Part shown: positions 1 through 7,661 of the stretch, in pieces
Layout: each line of letters starts with the position of its first letter
How positions within the stretch are numbered: position 1 is the first letter of the stretch
Source: Paenibacillus sp. SYP-B3998
GTDB taxonomy: Bacteria > Bacillota > Bacilli > Paenibacillales > NBRC-103111
DNA length: 64,000 nt
NCBI RefSeq assembly: GCF_010820665.1
Contig: NZ_JAAIKC010000002.1
Coordinates: forward strand, 248,001-312,000
Direction of reading: 5' to 3'
Program-made: the position numbers and the translations under genes
The notes under the pieces: generated by a model
Database searches by the model: none
What the model was told of the DNA's origin: nothing
What the model saw: only the letters and a program-made list of their open reading frames with translations

Positions 1-164
1 CCAAGTTCGAAATCCGCCGAAGCATGAATAACCCGCTGCACAACAGGGTATTGCTCATCTGTAAAATCGTGTTCGCCCAGCTCCTCTGTAATCATTTCGA
101 AGCTTTTCTCTTCAATCTCCTGCGGCTGCACAGTTAGCGGTTTAAAGTCTGTATGGAATTCCAT
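1..164 (-). CDS. cbiC: Precorrin-8X methylmutase (partial, N-terminus only)
   Basis: Only the first 54 or so codons are inside the window; the gene runs off the left edge. The visible protein starts MEFHTDFKPLTVQPQEIEEK and continues with a segment (FTDEQYPVVQRVIHASADFE) typical of CbiC/CobH, which moves a methyl group from C11 to C12 to turn precorrin-8 into hydrogenobyrinate or its cobalt form. The ribosome binding site AAAGGAGG overlaps the stop codon of cobK just upstream, so translation is probably coupled. It is the fourth gene of the cobalamin operon read here, in the order cbiH60-cbiX-cobK-cbiC. The family call rests on a short stretch but the context agrees. Confidence 0.85.
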   Translation of the reverse strand, partial: MEFHTDFKPLTVQPQEIEEKSFEMITEELGEHDFTDEQYPVVQRVIHASADFEL

Positions 165-169
165 AATTA

Positions 170-946
170 TTACGCCTCCTTTTGAATTTGAGCTTCAATG
201 TATTGAATGACACCTTCGAATTCCGTATAGAGATTGCCATACTCAAGTCCCGGTCTGCCAATCACAATGCTAGGGATTCCCATTTCGAGGGCCGCTTCCA
301 ACTTTTCATCCACAGCTCCGACTTTTCCGCTTTCCTTCGTAATCATTAAGGTTACATGATAATGCTCGTAGAGTGCTTTGTTCAGCTCTTTGGAGAATGG
401 CCCTTGCATAGCAACTATGTTTTTCTGCTCAATACCAAGCTCCTCGCATTTCTCCATATTGTCTTTACGCGGGAGCATCCGAGCGATCAAGGTTGTATCG
501 GGCAGACCGATAAGGCGATCTGCGAAAATTTTAAGCGTCTTGCTTCCCGTGGTCAACATAATGCTGCCCCGTTTTTCGGCTGCTAACTCAGCCGCTTGTT
601 TGTAATCATCTACTGTCGTAATCAACGCACCTTGTTCAATGCTCAAGCTTTGTCTTTCGAAACGCACATACGGCACTTGAGCTTCCTGAGATGCCGCCAT
701 GGCGTTTTTTGAAGCTTCCTCGGCAAAAGGATGGGTCGCATCGACTACGATACGTACCCCTTTATCACGAATAAGCTGCTGCATGTCGTCGACAGTTAAC
801 CGGCCAACCTGCACGGGAAGCTGCTCAGCTTCCATGCTCTTAGCGGCGCTTTCAGTCACGACCGTTGTAAGAACAGAGTAGCCCGCAGAGCGAATGCGCA
901 GCGCCAGTTCCCTGGCGTCGCTCGTACCTGCAAGAACGAGGATCAT
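170..946 (-). CDS. cobK: Precorrin-6A/cobalt-precorrin-6A reductase
   Basis: 258 aa, the usual length for CobK/CbiJ, which reduces precorrin-6A (or cobalt-precorrin-6A) at the C18-C19 bond with NADPH. The N-terminal nucleotide-binding motif GTSDAREL is at residues 7-14, and DATHPFAEEASKNA near residue 70 is a family signature. Start ATG at 946 has AGGAGGAGGC just upstream and overlaps the TGA of cbiX as ATGA, so the two are translationally coupled. It sits in the riboswitch-controlled cobalamin operon. Because the pathway here is the early-cobalt (anaerobic) one, cbiJ would be an equally good name. Confidence 0.93.
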   Translation of the reverse strand: MILVLAGTSDARELALRIRSAGYSVLTTVVTESAAKSMEAEQLPVQVGRLTVDDMQQLIRDKGVRIVVDATHPFAEEASKNAMAASQEAQVPYVRFERQSLSIEQGALITTVDDYKQAAELAAEKRGSIMLTTGSKTLKIFADRLIGLPDTTLIARMLPRKDNMEKCEELGIEQKNIVAMQGPFSKELNKALYEHYHVTLMITKESGKVGAVDEKLEAALEMGIPSIVIGRPGLEYGNLYTEFEGVIQYIEAQIQKEA

Positions 947-1905
947 CGCTTGCCTCCTCCTGTATGTGCATGATCATGGTCATGATTATGTTTGTCGTGA
1001 GAATCATGATCGTGCTCATGATGATGTCCGTGATCATGGTCGTGTTCGTGATCATGATCGTGGTCGTGGTGATGGCCTTCATGATCGTGGTGATGATGAT
1101 CAATATGCTTCATCGCTTCCAAGCGATATTGGCACATATCACAGTTCATTTTGACTTCGTCTTGAAGCGCTTCCTGCGCCCGACCGATCAAAATCTCTTG
1201 AAGCAGGGGATGGAAACCAAAGTAAGGCGCCATTTGAAATTCATGCTCGGCGTATTTCTCTTGAAACCCTTGAACCATCAGCTCCATACGTTGAATCAAT
1301 ACACCTGTAAATAAAAAGTATGGCAAAATAACAACTCGTTTTGCTCCAAGCGTTATGCACCTTTCAATACCTGCATCCATGAGTGGCGCCGTCACTCCGA
1401 TGAACGCTGTTTCAACCCATTTCACTTTAAGTTTTTCCCAAAACAAGCGAGATATTTTAAACAAATCACTATTCGCATCGGGATCACTGCTTCCGCGCCC
1501 GACAATTAATAATGCAGTCTCCTCAAGCTCTTCATTCGAGTCGATACCCACGTCGCCTACTCTTGACGTCAAAATATCTAAGATTTGATCGTGGACACCA
1601 ATCGGTCTGCCATATGTAAATTTAACGAATGGATATTTGATCTTAGCATCATCAATTGCTGATGGAATATGAATTTTTGCATGTCCAGCAGAAAATAAAA
1701 TAATAGGAATAACAACAACGCGTGACGCACCAAGCTCGATACAACGATCAATTCCCTGCATAATGGTCGGCTCAACGAATTCTAAAAAGCAAGTCTCCAC
1801 AATTTGTCCTTGCATTTTAGCCGCAATTTCCGCAATAAAACGTCGAACTTCCTCATTACCTTCGTTGTCTCTACTTCCATGCCCTACAAATAAAACTGCA
1901 TTCAT
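943..1905 (-). CDS. cbiX: Sirohydrochlorin cobaltochelatase CbiX (long form, His-rich tail)
   Basis: 320 aa from the ATG at 1905, which has AGGAGGAG upstream; a TTG two codons earlier is less likely. Two CbiX half-domains follow each other (first begins AVLFVGHGSRD near residue 3; the second begins LLIVGRGSSDPD near residue 133), so this is the long, two-domain form that inserts cobalt into sirohydrochlorin. After the second domain is an MNCDMC (MxCxxC) motif near residues 253-258, reported in B. megaterium CbiX to hold a 4Fe-4S centre. The last 54 residues contain 26 histidines alternating with Asp/Glu, probably a metal store or delivery arm. The gene lies between cbiH60 and cobK. Confidence 0.95.
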   Translation of the reverse strand: MNAVLFVGHGSRDNEGNEEVRRFIAEIAAKMQGQIVETCFLEFVEPTIMQGIDRCIELGASRVVVIPIILFSAGHAKIHIPSAIDDAKIKYPFVKFTYGRPIGVHDQILDILTSRVGDVGIDSNEELEETALLIVGRGSSDPDANSDLFKISRLFWEKLKVKWVETAFIGVTAPLMDAGIERCITLGAKRVVILPYFLFTGVLIQRMELMVQGFQEKYAEHEFQMAPYFGFHPLLQEILIGRAQEALQDEVKMNCDMCQYRLEAMKHIDHHHHDHEGHHHDHDHDHEHDHDHGHHHEHDHDSHDKHNHDHDHAHTGGGKR

Positions 1906-1925
1906 CCTCAAACTCCTCCTACTTC

Positions 1926-3626
1926 CTAGTCACCGCAAATGGCATTTTCAATCACAAATCCAACCATTTCTTGATGTCTGTACCCTTCAATTTCCTTCAC
2001 ACGTTTAAAATATTTATGAAACCGTTCATTCGGATGGCCTTCCGTCTTGTAACGCTCCACAATTCTGACCACCAAATCAACGAGTTGATCCGGCTCTATA
2101 CCCTCCGCAACGGGCTGAGCAGGATGTGCATTTCGACCAACTGTTTTTCCGCCTAAGAACAAATCAAACTTCTCTTTACGATAGACGATTCCGATATCTT
2201 GCTGTACAGCCCCGTAACAAGCCATTCCACAGCCGTTGAAGCCAATTTTCAGTTCCTTGGGAACTTCCATATTTCCTATCCTGCTGTGAATCGCTTCCGC
2301 ATAAGGAATCGATTGCCCCTTTTCCAAATTGCAAAAATCACAAGCTTTGAGCTGCGCCACATCACCGATCGGTGATAGCAAAAGCCCCAGCTCACTTAAT
2401 TGAGAAGTGATTAGTCCCGGGTCTTCTGTTTGCACGCGGACAATAAGTTGATGATGCGGTGAATACTCAATATCGCCACGATCACCAATAATTTCTCCTA
2501 AGGCGCATAGTTGAACAGCGGACAGTTTCTTGTTTGCAATTCCCGGGCTCACAGCAAATTCGAAAATGGATCGAGTGGCAGTCAAAGCTTGACTGAACTC
2601 AGGTAATGCGGTTTGACTGCCTTTTGTAACTAGCTGAAGAGCTTCCATCGCTAATTGCAAAGAGCTAGTTGAAGCAAGGCTACCAGCTGAGGAGACTACA
2701 GATTTTGCTGATGCTTTTATCGAAACCTCAGCTTCTTCCTCCCACTCATCCCAATCCTCTTCTTCGTAAGTCGCTTGTGGGAGTGGTAACACTTCCGTTT
2801 GCTCCAAAGCCCATGGCTCCGCCTCAGTTTGTAGTCGTTGATGAGGCTTAAGCGGCTGTATGTCCGCGCCAAGCGTATATTTCCGCTGATAACCTCGTGG
2901 AGTAATCATCAGACCGTCATATAATTTCGTTGCTGAATTTCCAATGATGATTGTCGTCAGCATACCGATATCATGGTTTAGCATATCAGCTAGCGTCGTT
3001 ACAACGACATGCTGACGATCACGGTACGCGCTTTTTACAATTCCAACTGGTGTTTCTGGAGAACGGTACTGCAGCAAAATGCGCTGAGTCTCGACGATTT
3101 GCCGTGTTCTTCTCCCACTGCGAGGATTGTATAGGGCAATTACAAAATCTGCCATCCCAGCAGCCTCTACCCGCTTAGCGATTAATTCCCATGGGGTCAA
3201 ATGATCGCTCAAGCTGATTGTGCAGGAATCATGCATAATGGGAGCCCCAAGCAGTGATCCTGCAGAATGCACCGCCGATATGCCGGGAATAACTTCAACT
3301 TCGACGCCTTCTGCTTGCGTCCACCCCTGCTCAATCAGCACCTCATAAACAAGTCCTGCCATCCCATATACACCGGCATCACCACTTGAAATAACCGCTA
3401 CTTTTTTACCTAACTTCGCTTGGCGAACAGCTTCTTGCGCTCTGCTTACTTCCTCTGTCATTCCTGTTCGTACAACCTGCTGATCGTTCAACAAACCCGC
3501 AATCAAGTCTACATATGTGTTGTAGCCGATAATGATATCACTTTCTTGAATAGCTTCACGCGCGCGTTTCGTTATGTGTTCAAAACTACCTGGACCAAAG
3601 CCTATGATGAGCAATTTGCCTAACAT
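1926..3626 (-). CDS. cbiH: Precorrin-3B C17-methyltransferase fused to a siroheme-reductase-like Fe-S domain (CbiH60 type)
   Basis: 566 aa, roughly twice the length of ordinary CbiH. Residues 1 to about 245 are the SAM-dependent methyltransferase (start MLGKLLIIGFGPGS, SSGDAGVYGMAG near residue 82), which methylates C17 and contracts the ring. A variable acidic/Ser-rich linker (about 260-330) joins it to a nitrite/sulfite-reductase ferredoxin-like domain with cysteines at 429, 432 (CDFC) and 466, 470 (CGMAC), suitable for a 4Fe-4S cluster. B. megaterium CbiH60 has this architecture and acts as the ring-contraction enzyme of the anaerobic pathway. It is the first gene after the cobalamin riboswitch, with its start at an ATG preceded by AAAGGGTGA. 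Confidence 0.93.
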   Translation of the reverse strand: MLGKLLIIGFGPGSFEHITKRAREAIQESDIIIGYNTYVDLIAGLLNDQQVVRTGMTEEVSRAQEAVRQAKLGKKVAVISSGDAGVYGMAGLVYEVLIEQGWTQAEGVEVEVIPGISAVHSAGSLLGAPIMHDSCTISLSDHLTPWELIAKRVEAAGMADFVIALYNPRSGRRTRQIVETQRILLQYRSPETPVGIVKSAYRDRQHVVVTTLADMLNHDIGMLTTIIIGNSATKLYDGLMITPRGYQRKYTLGADIQPLKPHQRLQTEAEPWALEQTEVLPLPQATYEEEDWDEWEEEAEVSIKASAKSVVSSAGSLASTSSLQLAMEALQLVTKGSQTALPEFSQALTATRSIFEFAVSPGIANKKLSAVQLCALGEIIGDRGDIEYSPHHQLIVRVQTEDPGLITSQLSELGLLLSPIGDVAQLKACDFCNLEKGQSIPYAEAIHSRIGNMEVPKELKIGFNGCGMACYGAVQQDIGIVYRKEKFDLFLGGKTVGRNAHPAQPVAEGIEPDQLVDLVVRIVERYKTEGHPNERFHKYFKRVKEIEGYRHQEMVGFVIENAICGD

Positions 3627-3660
3627 TGCGATTCACCCTTTCTGCGTCTTTAAGAAAATC

Positions 3661-3700
3661 AAAAAAAGCATTTCTACATGGGTCATGTTAGAAATGCTTA
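3661..3700 (-). terminator. Riboswitch expression-platform terminator
   Basis: Read on the minus strand, AAGCATTTCTA pairs with TAGAAATGCTT around an inner CATG/CATG stem and is followed at once by a run of seven T. It lies between the B12 aptamer and cbiH60, so it is very probably the ligand-controlled terminator of the leader. Confidence 0.85.
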
Positions 3701-3780
3701 GTGGATACATCAAGATGAAGCCCACAGGAGTAACCGCTCTCTAACACTTCCTAACTCCTCGTAGGCAATCGTGTTGCAGA

Positions 3781-3955
3781 AATAGGCAGGTCTCCTGACT
3801 TCGATCGTTCTTCTTACGCCTTCCCGAGTATAGTACCCAGTGACAATATGTAAGAAGATACCCGTTTAGGGTGATCTTAACAGTGGCGGGTCCGTGCCGG
3901 ATTCTCACCGGTCTTCCCTTTTAACTATATGCGTTACGCATATAGCACCTAATTC
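3781..3955 (-). promoter_or_regulatory. Cobalamin (B12) riboswitch aptamer
   Basis: On the minus strand the leader contains, in order, AAGGGAAGACCGGTGAGAAT, CCGCCACTGTT, and the B12-box end CAGGAGACCTGCC near 3785-3797. These are the conserved core segments of the cobalamin riboswitch. A short perfect stem (ATATGCGTAACGCATAT, near 3925-3945) opens the aptamer. The leader runs into the terminator at 3661-3700 and then cbiH60. High adenosylcobalamin should therefore stop transcription of the cobalamin genes. The interval 3627-4010 holds no protein gene, only this leader. Confidence 0.95.
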
Positions 3956-4010
3956 CATTGCTATGCAATTAACCCCATCCTATCATCTATCGAAAAGCTT
4001 GTCCACGCAA

Positions 4011-4241
4011 TTATTCATAGATTGCTTTATACAGTCCTTCAATTAAGCTTGAGAAATTACTGGGATTGTAAGTAATTTCAGAGAAGCTAACTTGAATCAC
4101 TTTATTCGTCGTCTTCACTACAAAAAAACTATTTTCTTCCTGTTCAGGATCGATATAAGTATAGCATGCCACTTGACTACTGCCAGTTTTTTGTCTCAAT
4201 AATTCTGTTGCTTCTTCGCTTATATTTGCATATTTTGGCAT
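4011..4241 (-). CDS. Hypothetical small protein (76 aa)
   Basis: Not recognised. It begins MPKYANISEEATELLRQKTG and ends EGLYKAIYE; it is soluble, acidic, and has no membrane segment or signal peptide. The ATG at 4241 has AAAGGATATTGTGA upstream, a usable ribosome binding site. The gene lies between the start of the cobalamin leader and the divergent guanylate-kinase-like gene. Base composition and codon pattern look like a true gene, but no catalytic motif is visible. It may be a lineage-specific protein. Confidence 0.7.
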   Translation of the reverse strand: MPKYANISEEATELLRQKTGSSQVACYTYIDPEQEENSFFVVKTTNKVIQVSFSEITYNPSNFSSLIEGLYKAIYE

Positions 4242-4415
4242 TCACAATATCCTTTCCAACGATAACAATTTCTACTACCATTATATCGCAATTATTAGGT
4301 TTCGAGAACCTTGCTGAACAAACTATTGAAACTCCCTCTTTAATTATCTGAATTTTCGTACTATAATGTATCTATAACGGAAACGCTTTCAAATATTTTT
4401 GGAGGAGGATTTCAT

Positions 4416-4994
4416 ATGAGCGGACATAAAACGGATGGATTAGTTTTCGTATTCACAGGCACAAGCGGTTCAGGACGCAAAACCATTGCGCATCGAATTG
4501 CTAAAGAGCTCGGCTTCTCATCGGTTGTATCCTATACAACAAGAACACCACGCCCCAAAGAAATCAACGGCACGGATTACTCTTTCATTTCCCGGAATGC
4601 ATTTATCGAAGCAGATCGGGCTGGTGAATTTTTTCAAACCGTAGAAATCGACGGAAACTTTTACGGGACGAAAAAAGCGGACATTAATCGAGCGATGAGT
4701 GAGAATGGACTCATTTATGTCATTGTGAATCGATACGCTGCTAATCGTTTTAAATATGAATATGGTGAAAGGGCTGTACGTCTTTTCATCTATGCAAGCA
4801 AACAAACGATTTTGGAGCGACTACTCGCACGCAGCACACCAATGGACGTCATCGATCACTATATGAATCACTACATTGAAGAAGTGTCCTACCGAAAAGA
4901 ATGCGAGCACGTTTTTGAAAACATGACAGTGAACGATACCATTGTCAAAGTAAAGGCAGCCATGCTTTCTCATATGCCAACAACAACCAGTTAA
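4416..4994 (+). CDS. Guanylate-kinase-like P-loop protein
   Basis: 192 aa. The N-terminus has a P-loop GTSGSGRKT (residues 15-23) and, a little later, a guanylate-kinase-type GMP-binding region (SYTTRTPRPKEINGTDYSFI near residue 40). The family converts GMP to GDP with ATP. The usual Gmk P-loop is GPSGxGKxT; here an Arg occupies the place just before the conserved Lys, and the C-terminus after residue 130 departs from housekeeping Gmk. It may be a paralog with altered substrate or a nucleotide-sensing role. Start ATG 4416 has GGAGGAGG 8 nt upstream; a TATAAT box at 4360-4365 is a possible promoter. It stands alone and ends at a bidirectional terminator. Confidence 0.8.
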   Translation: MSGHKTDGLVFVFTGTSGSGRKTIAHRIAKELGFSSVVSYTTRTPRPKEINGTDYSFISRNAFIEADRAGEFFQTVEIDGNFYGTKKADINRAMSENGLIYVIVNRYAANRFKYEYGERAVRLFIYASKQTILERLLARSTPMDVIDHYMNHYIEEVSYRKECEHVFENMTVNDTIVKVKAAMLSHMPTTTS

Positions 4995-5010
4995 AATAGC
5001 TGTTTATAGA

Positions 5011-5042
5011 AAAGAGACTCAGCGTGAACGCCGAGTCTCTTT
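5011..5042. terminator. Bidirectional rho-independent terminator
   Basis: AAAGAGACTC and GAGTCTCTTT form a near-perfect stem with inner GCG/CGC pairs and a short loop. A-runs and T-runs on both sides let it serve the guanylate-kinase-like gene on the plus strand and the membrane protein gene ending at 5059 on the minus strand. Confidence 0.85.
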
Positions 5043-5058
5043 AATTTATTACCTAGGT

Positions 5059-5484
5059 TTACTTGGATACCTTCTTTTTCCTTTTCAAGGCCAAATAGCC
5101 GCCAAGTAAAGAAACAGGTACGATAACTATGAACCCAGTCAGCTCATACCAGAGTGGAACATCACGATTGGTCAGCATGGAATCGAATCCAATTGCTGCT
5201 CCAATGACCCCAATAATCGAAGCGTTGAAGTATTCGGCTCGTTTAGCAACCTTCGCGGCCACAAAGCCGCCAAAAAATGACCAAAATAGCCCCACTACCA
5301 TCAGAAGTAGTAATAAACCAATGTTTGAATAAATTTGACTCAAATCATTCTGACTTACCTCGCTTGTGGCGAAATAGGCGCTGCCAATTAGAGCTGATGT
5401 TACGAACGTTCCCAAATTATCGACGCATACTCCTAATAACACACCCAAGAAATGAAATTTCCGTTCACTTTTTTTCTCTGTCAT
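5059..5484 (-). CDS. Hypothetical four-helix membrane protein
   Basis: 141 aa. Four hydrophobic segments are visible (about residues 12-37, 53-77, 87-102 and 112-133) with a charged start (MTEKKSERKF) and a basic end (KRKKKVSK), so it is an integral membrane protein. A Gly-rich face GLFWSFFGGFVAAKVAKR lies after the second helix. No family with a known function is recognised. The start at 5484 has AGGAGAGG about 12 nt upstream, which is rather far. It is followed by the shared terminator at 5011-5042 and may be monocistronic. Confidence 0.7.
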   Translation of the reverse strand: MTEKKSERKFHFLGVLLGVCVDNLGTFVTSALIGSAYFATSEVSQNDLSQIYSNIGLLLLLMVVGLFWSFFGGFVAAKVAKRAEYFNASIIGVIGAAIGFDSMLTNRDVPLWYELTGFIVIVPVSLLGGYLALKRKKKVSK

Positions 5485-5573
5485 CTGTTATCTATACCTC
5501 TCCTGCTTGCTTCTTACTACCGACTTTATCCATAATACCATGGCATGAATGCAGTATCCAGTTGTTTACTTTT

Positions 5574-6053
5574 TTATCCTTTTATGATTCCTCCAACGCT
5601 CAGCTTATGTTCGGCGAGCTGCTTGATGTATATATTCCGTTTTTCAAGAAATCTGCTCATATAGGCTTGCAAAAACAACTGATCAGCAACCTTGCCAAGT
5701 AAGCCTAGAGGCGACGTATAGTCAAATGTATCTATCATGAGCGTGCCGTCATCAACAATCACAAACTCATGAACATGTCGAAATCGCTTAAATGCCCCTG
5801 AAACCATTTCATCAACAAAATAACGCGGATACTCCATTTCGCTTATTTTCGCTGTCAATCGTTGTTTGACACCAAAATGGACAGCTTCCCATGTGACGGT
5901 TTGTCCAAGCTCAATAATGCCTTCCGTTACGCCGCCTATCGCCCGCTCCTTCGTCTGGGAGGTTGATGCCGCATGCACATCTATGCTTCTTGCCAAATCA
6001 AAACACACTTCGCGAGACGCTTGAATCCATAATTCCGATCGTAGAATTGGCAC
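5574..6053 (-). CDS. SRPBCC-fold (START/Bet v1-like) ligand-binding protein
   Basis: About 159 aa. Features such as IQASREVCFDLARSID near the start, ETVTWEAVHFGVKQRLT-like strands, a central FKRFRHVHEF and the end helix GLLGKVADQLFLQAYMSRFL match the SRPBCC helix-grip fold that binds lipids or other hydrophobic ligands; a PYRFVDEMV-like strand (YPRYFVDEMVSG) is also typical. The start chosen is GTG 6053 with AGAAGG 6 nt upstream; a TTG at 6074 lies inside the previous gene. It is 2 nt from the hydrolase stop codon, so the two form an operon. Its ligand is unknown. Confidence 0.78.
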   Translation of the reverse strand: MPILRSELWIQASREVCFDLARSIDVHAASTSQTKERAIGGVTEGIIELGQTVTWEAVHFGVKQRLTAKISEMEYPRYFVDEMVSGAFKRFRHVHEFVIVDDGTLMIDTFDYTSPLGLLGKVADQLFLQAYMSRFLEKRNIYIKQLAEHKLSVGGIIKG

Positions 6054-6055
6054 GG

Positions 6056-7153
6056 CTATCCTTCTCTCCACCAAGCGCTTCTCGGATATTCAGCTACATC
6101 CACGACAACCGTTTGTCCAATTTTTGGCGTTGCAATCGCCACCTTGTATACTTCAGCCGCTCTCGTAACGCGTTCAATCGGATCCGTCCAGTCGTGCAAA
6201 GCCAGTGTAAACGCCCCCCAATGAATAGGAATCATAAGCTTTCCTTTCACATCCAAGTGTGCTTGAACACTTTCCTCTGGCATCATATGAATATCAGACC
6301 AGCGTTCATCATATTGACCACATTCCATTAAGGTCAGGTCGAATGGACCATACTTATCTCCAATTTTTTTGAAATGAGCGCCATACCCGCTATCGCCACT
6401 AAAAAAAACTTTCGTTTGGCCTCCATTAATTACCCAAGAACACCACAATGTCGAATTGCGATCCGTCAAACTTCTACCGGAAAAATGAACAGCCGGGGTA
6501 CATACCAAATGGATCCCTTCATAAGTAAGCTCTTCCCACCAATCACACTCTTGAATATTGTCAGGAGCAATTCCCCATCTTACTAGATGACTGCCAACCC
6601 CAATGGGCACCAGAAACTTTTTCACTTTATGTTTTAATTTCTGAATAGACTCATAATCCAAATGATCATAATGATCATGTGAAAGGAGAATCGCATCAAT
6701 GACAGGAAATTCATCAATTTTAAACGGCATTTCTCCACTATAACGCGGCTTCCCGAAAATGGGAAATGGGGATGGCGTCCTTCCAAACATGGGATCCAGC
6801 AATAGCGTTTTCCCATCCATCATTAACATCGAAGCGGAGTGGCCGAACCACGTAATCTGTGTTAACTGACTGGGCATAAATCTAGGCGGCTCCATCGGGA
6901 GATATCTTTGAGGCCGTCTGTTCGGATTCCCTTTTATAAAATCAATTAAAGTGCCTATCGTCGTCATTATACTCGTATCCATTTTCATAGGGGATAGGTT
7001 AACAAATTTACCGTTAACGACATGTTCAGATTGTCTGTAAGTCCTTATTTTCTCCTTGCTCGGTTTCTGGCCAAAAATGGGATAAAGGCGCATAAATAAT
7101 ATGCCAAAAAGAGTTAACCCAACAACTACTATCATTGTACTCATTAAAACCAC
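6056..7153 (-). CDS. Membrane-anchored metallo-beta-lactamase-fold hydrolase (UlaG/NAPE-PLD-like)
   Basis: About 365 aa. A single N-terminal hydrophobic helix (STMIVVVGLTLFGILFMRLY) anchors the protein, followed by a metallo-beta-lactamase domain: TWFGHSASMLMMDGKTLLLD, then the metal-binding SHDHYDHLD, a GDSGYG motif carrying the bridging Asp, and a late IPIHWGAF histidine. This is the branch of the fold that includes UlaG and the phospholipase NAPE-PLD, so a phosphodiester or lactone substrate is possible. GTG 7153, with GGAGG 8 nt upstream, is preferred over TTG 7168, which lies inside that ribosome site. Its downstream partner is an SRPBCC lipid-binding-like protein, which fits a lipid-related role by inference. 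Confidence 0.85.
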   Translation of the reverse strand: MVLMSTMIVVVGLTLFGILFMRLYPIFGQKPSKEKIRTYRQSEHVVNGKFVNLSPMKMDTSIMTTIGTLIDFIKGNPNRRPQRYLPMEPPRFMPSQLTQITWFGHSASMLMMDGKTLLLDPMFGRTPSPFPIFGKPRYSGEMPFKIDEFPVIDAILLSHDHYDHLDYESIQKLKHKVKKFLVPIGVGSHLVRWGIAPDNIQECDWWEELTYEGIHLVCTPAVHFSGRSLTDRNSTLWCSWVINGGQTKVFFSGDSGYGAHFKKIGDKYGPFDLTLMECGQYDERWSDIHMMPEESVQAHLDVKGKLMIPIHWGAFTLALHDWTDPIERVTRAAEVYKVAIATPKIGQTVVVDVAEYPRSAWWREG

Positions 7154-7383
7154 CGTTTCTGCCTCCAACTCTAATTTTGCTTAAGACCATTAGAAATAAC
7201 TAATTCATCGCTAAATTGTGTTCTACTCTTTGTATCAACGAAAACATGCATCGTATGGTTCCATGTTTTTATCAATAGTCCTGATTCATTGGTTGTAATT
7301 ATTGCAATATGGAGACTTCGCTGATACTTATAGGGACAGAAGCACACTCATCCTCTTCGCCCATACACTCAGTAGACCATGAA

Positions 7384-7392
7384 CATAAGCTA
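7384..7392 (+). promoter_or_regulatory. Sigma-K-like -10 element before the first YjcZ gene
   Basis: CATAAGCTA fits the sigma-K -10 consensus CATAnnnTA, and an ACA lies 16 nt upstream at 7365-7367 where the -35 AC is expected. It is 40 nt before the start codon. A related element precedes the second copy at 8538. Late mother-cell expression is an inference from these matches. Confidence 0.45.
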
Positions 7393-7431
7393 ATCACGTA
7401 GTGCAAAACAATCACGTGGAGGTTGATTTGG

Positions 7432-7548
7432 ATGGGTTACGCAGCAGTTGGTGCAGGTTGTGGAGCAGGCGTTGGCTATAATTCTTCAGCAGCAATTTTG
7501 GTACTTTTCATCTTATTGGTTATCATCACAAGCGCCTTCGTTTGGTAA
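7432..7548 (+). CDS. YjcZ-family sporulation miniprotein, copy 1
   Basis: 38 aa. The sequence is MGYAAVGAGCGAGVGYNSS followed by a hydrophobic helix ending in ITSAFVW. The C-terminal SSxAILVLFILLVIITSAFVW pattern is the hallmark of the YjcZ family of sporulation-associated miniproteins in Bacillales; the molecular role is unknown. GTGGAGG lies 11 nt upstream of the ATG. The last 24 codons are nearly identical in protein to the copy at 8586-8681, and the leader is also related, so this is a local duplication flanking the RsfA-like gene. The Gly-rich N-terminus is longer than in copy 2. Confidence 0.85.
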   Translation: MGYAAVGAGCGAGVGYNSSAAILVLFILLVIITSAFVW

Positions 7549-7570
7549 TTAACTTCTATAAAATTCAGAG

Positions 7571-7600
7571 GGCTACCTGCATTCAGCAGGCGGCCTTCTG
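7571..7600 (+). terminator. Hairpin after YjcZ copy 1
   Basis: GGCTACCTGC pairs with GCAGGCGGCC, with one mismatch and one wobble, across a five-base loop. The following T-tract is weak (TTCTGCTC). The matching hairpin after copy 2 is better, which suggests this one has drifted since duplication. Confidence 0.55.
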
Positions 7601-7661
7601 CTCATTCAGCCTGTAATGCCTCTATCTCGTCACAAATAAAAAACCCACTCCTAAGAGCAGG

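Noticed and set aside
852..1154. Several ORFs opposite or beside the cbiX tail, rich in Met/Ile/Thr or His/Asp
   Set aside because: They are shadows of the repetitive His-codon tail of cbiX.
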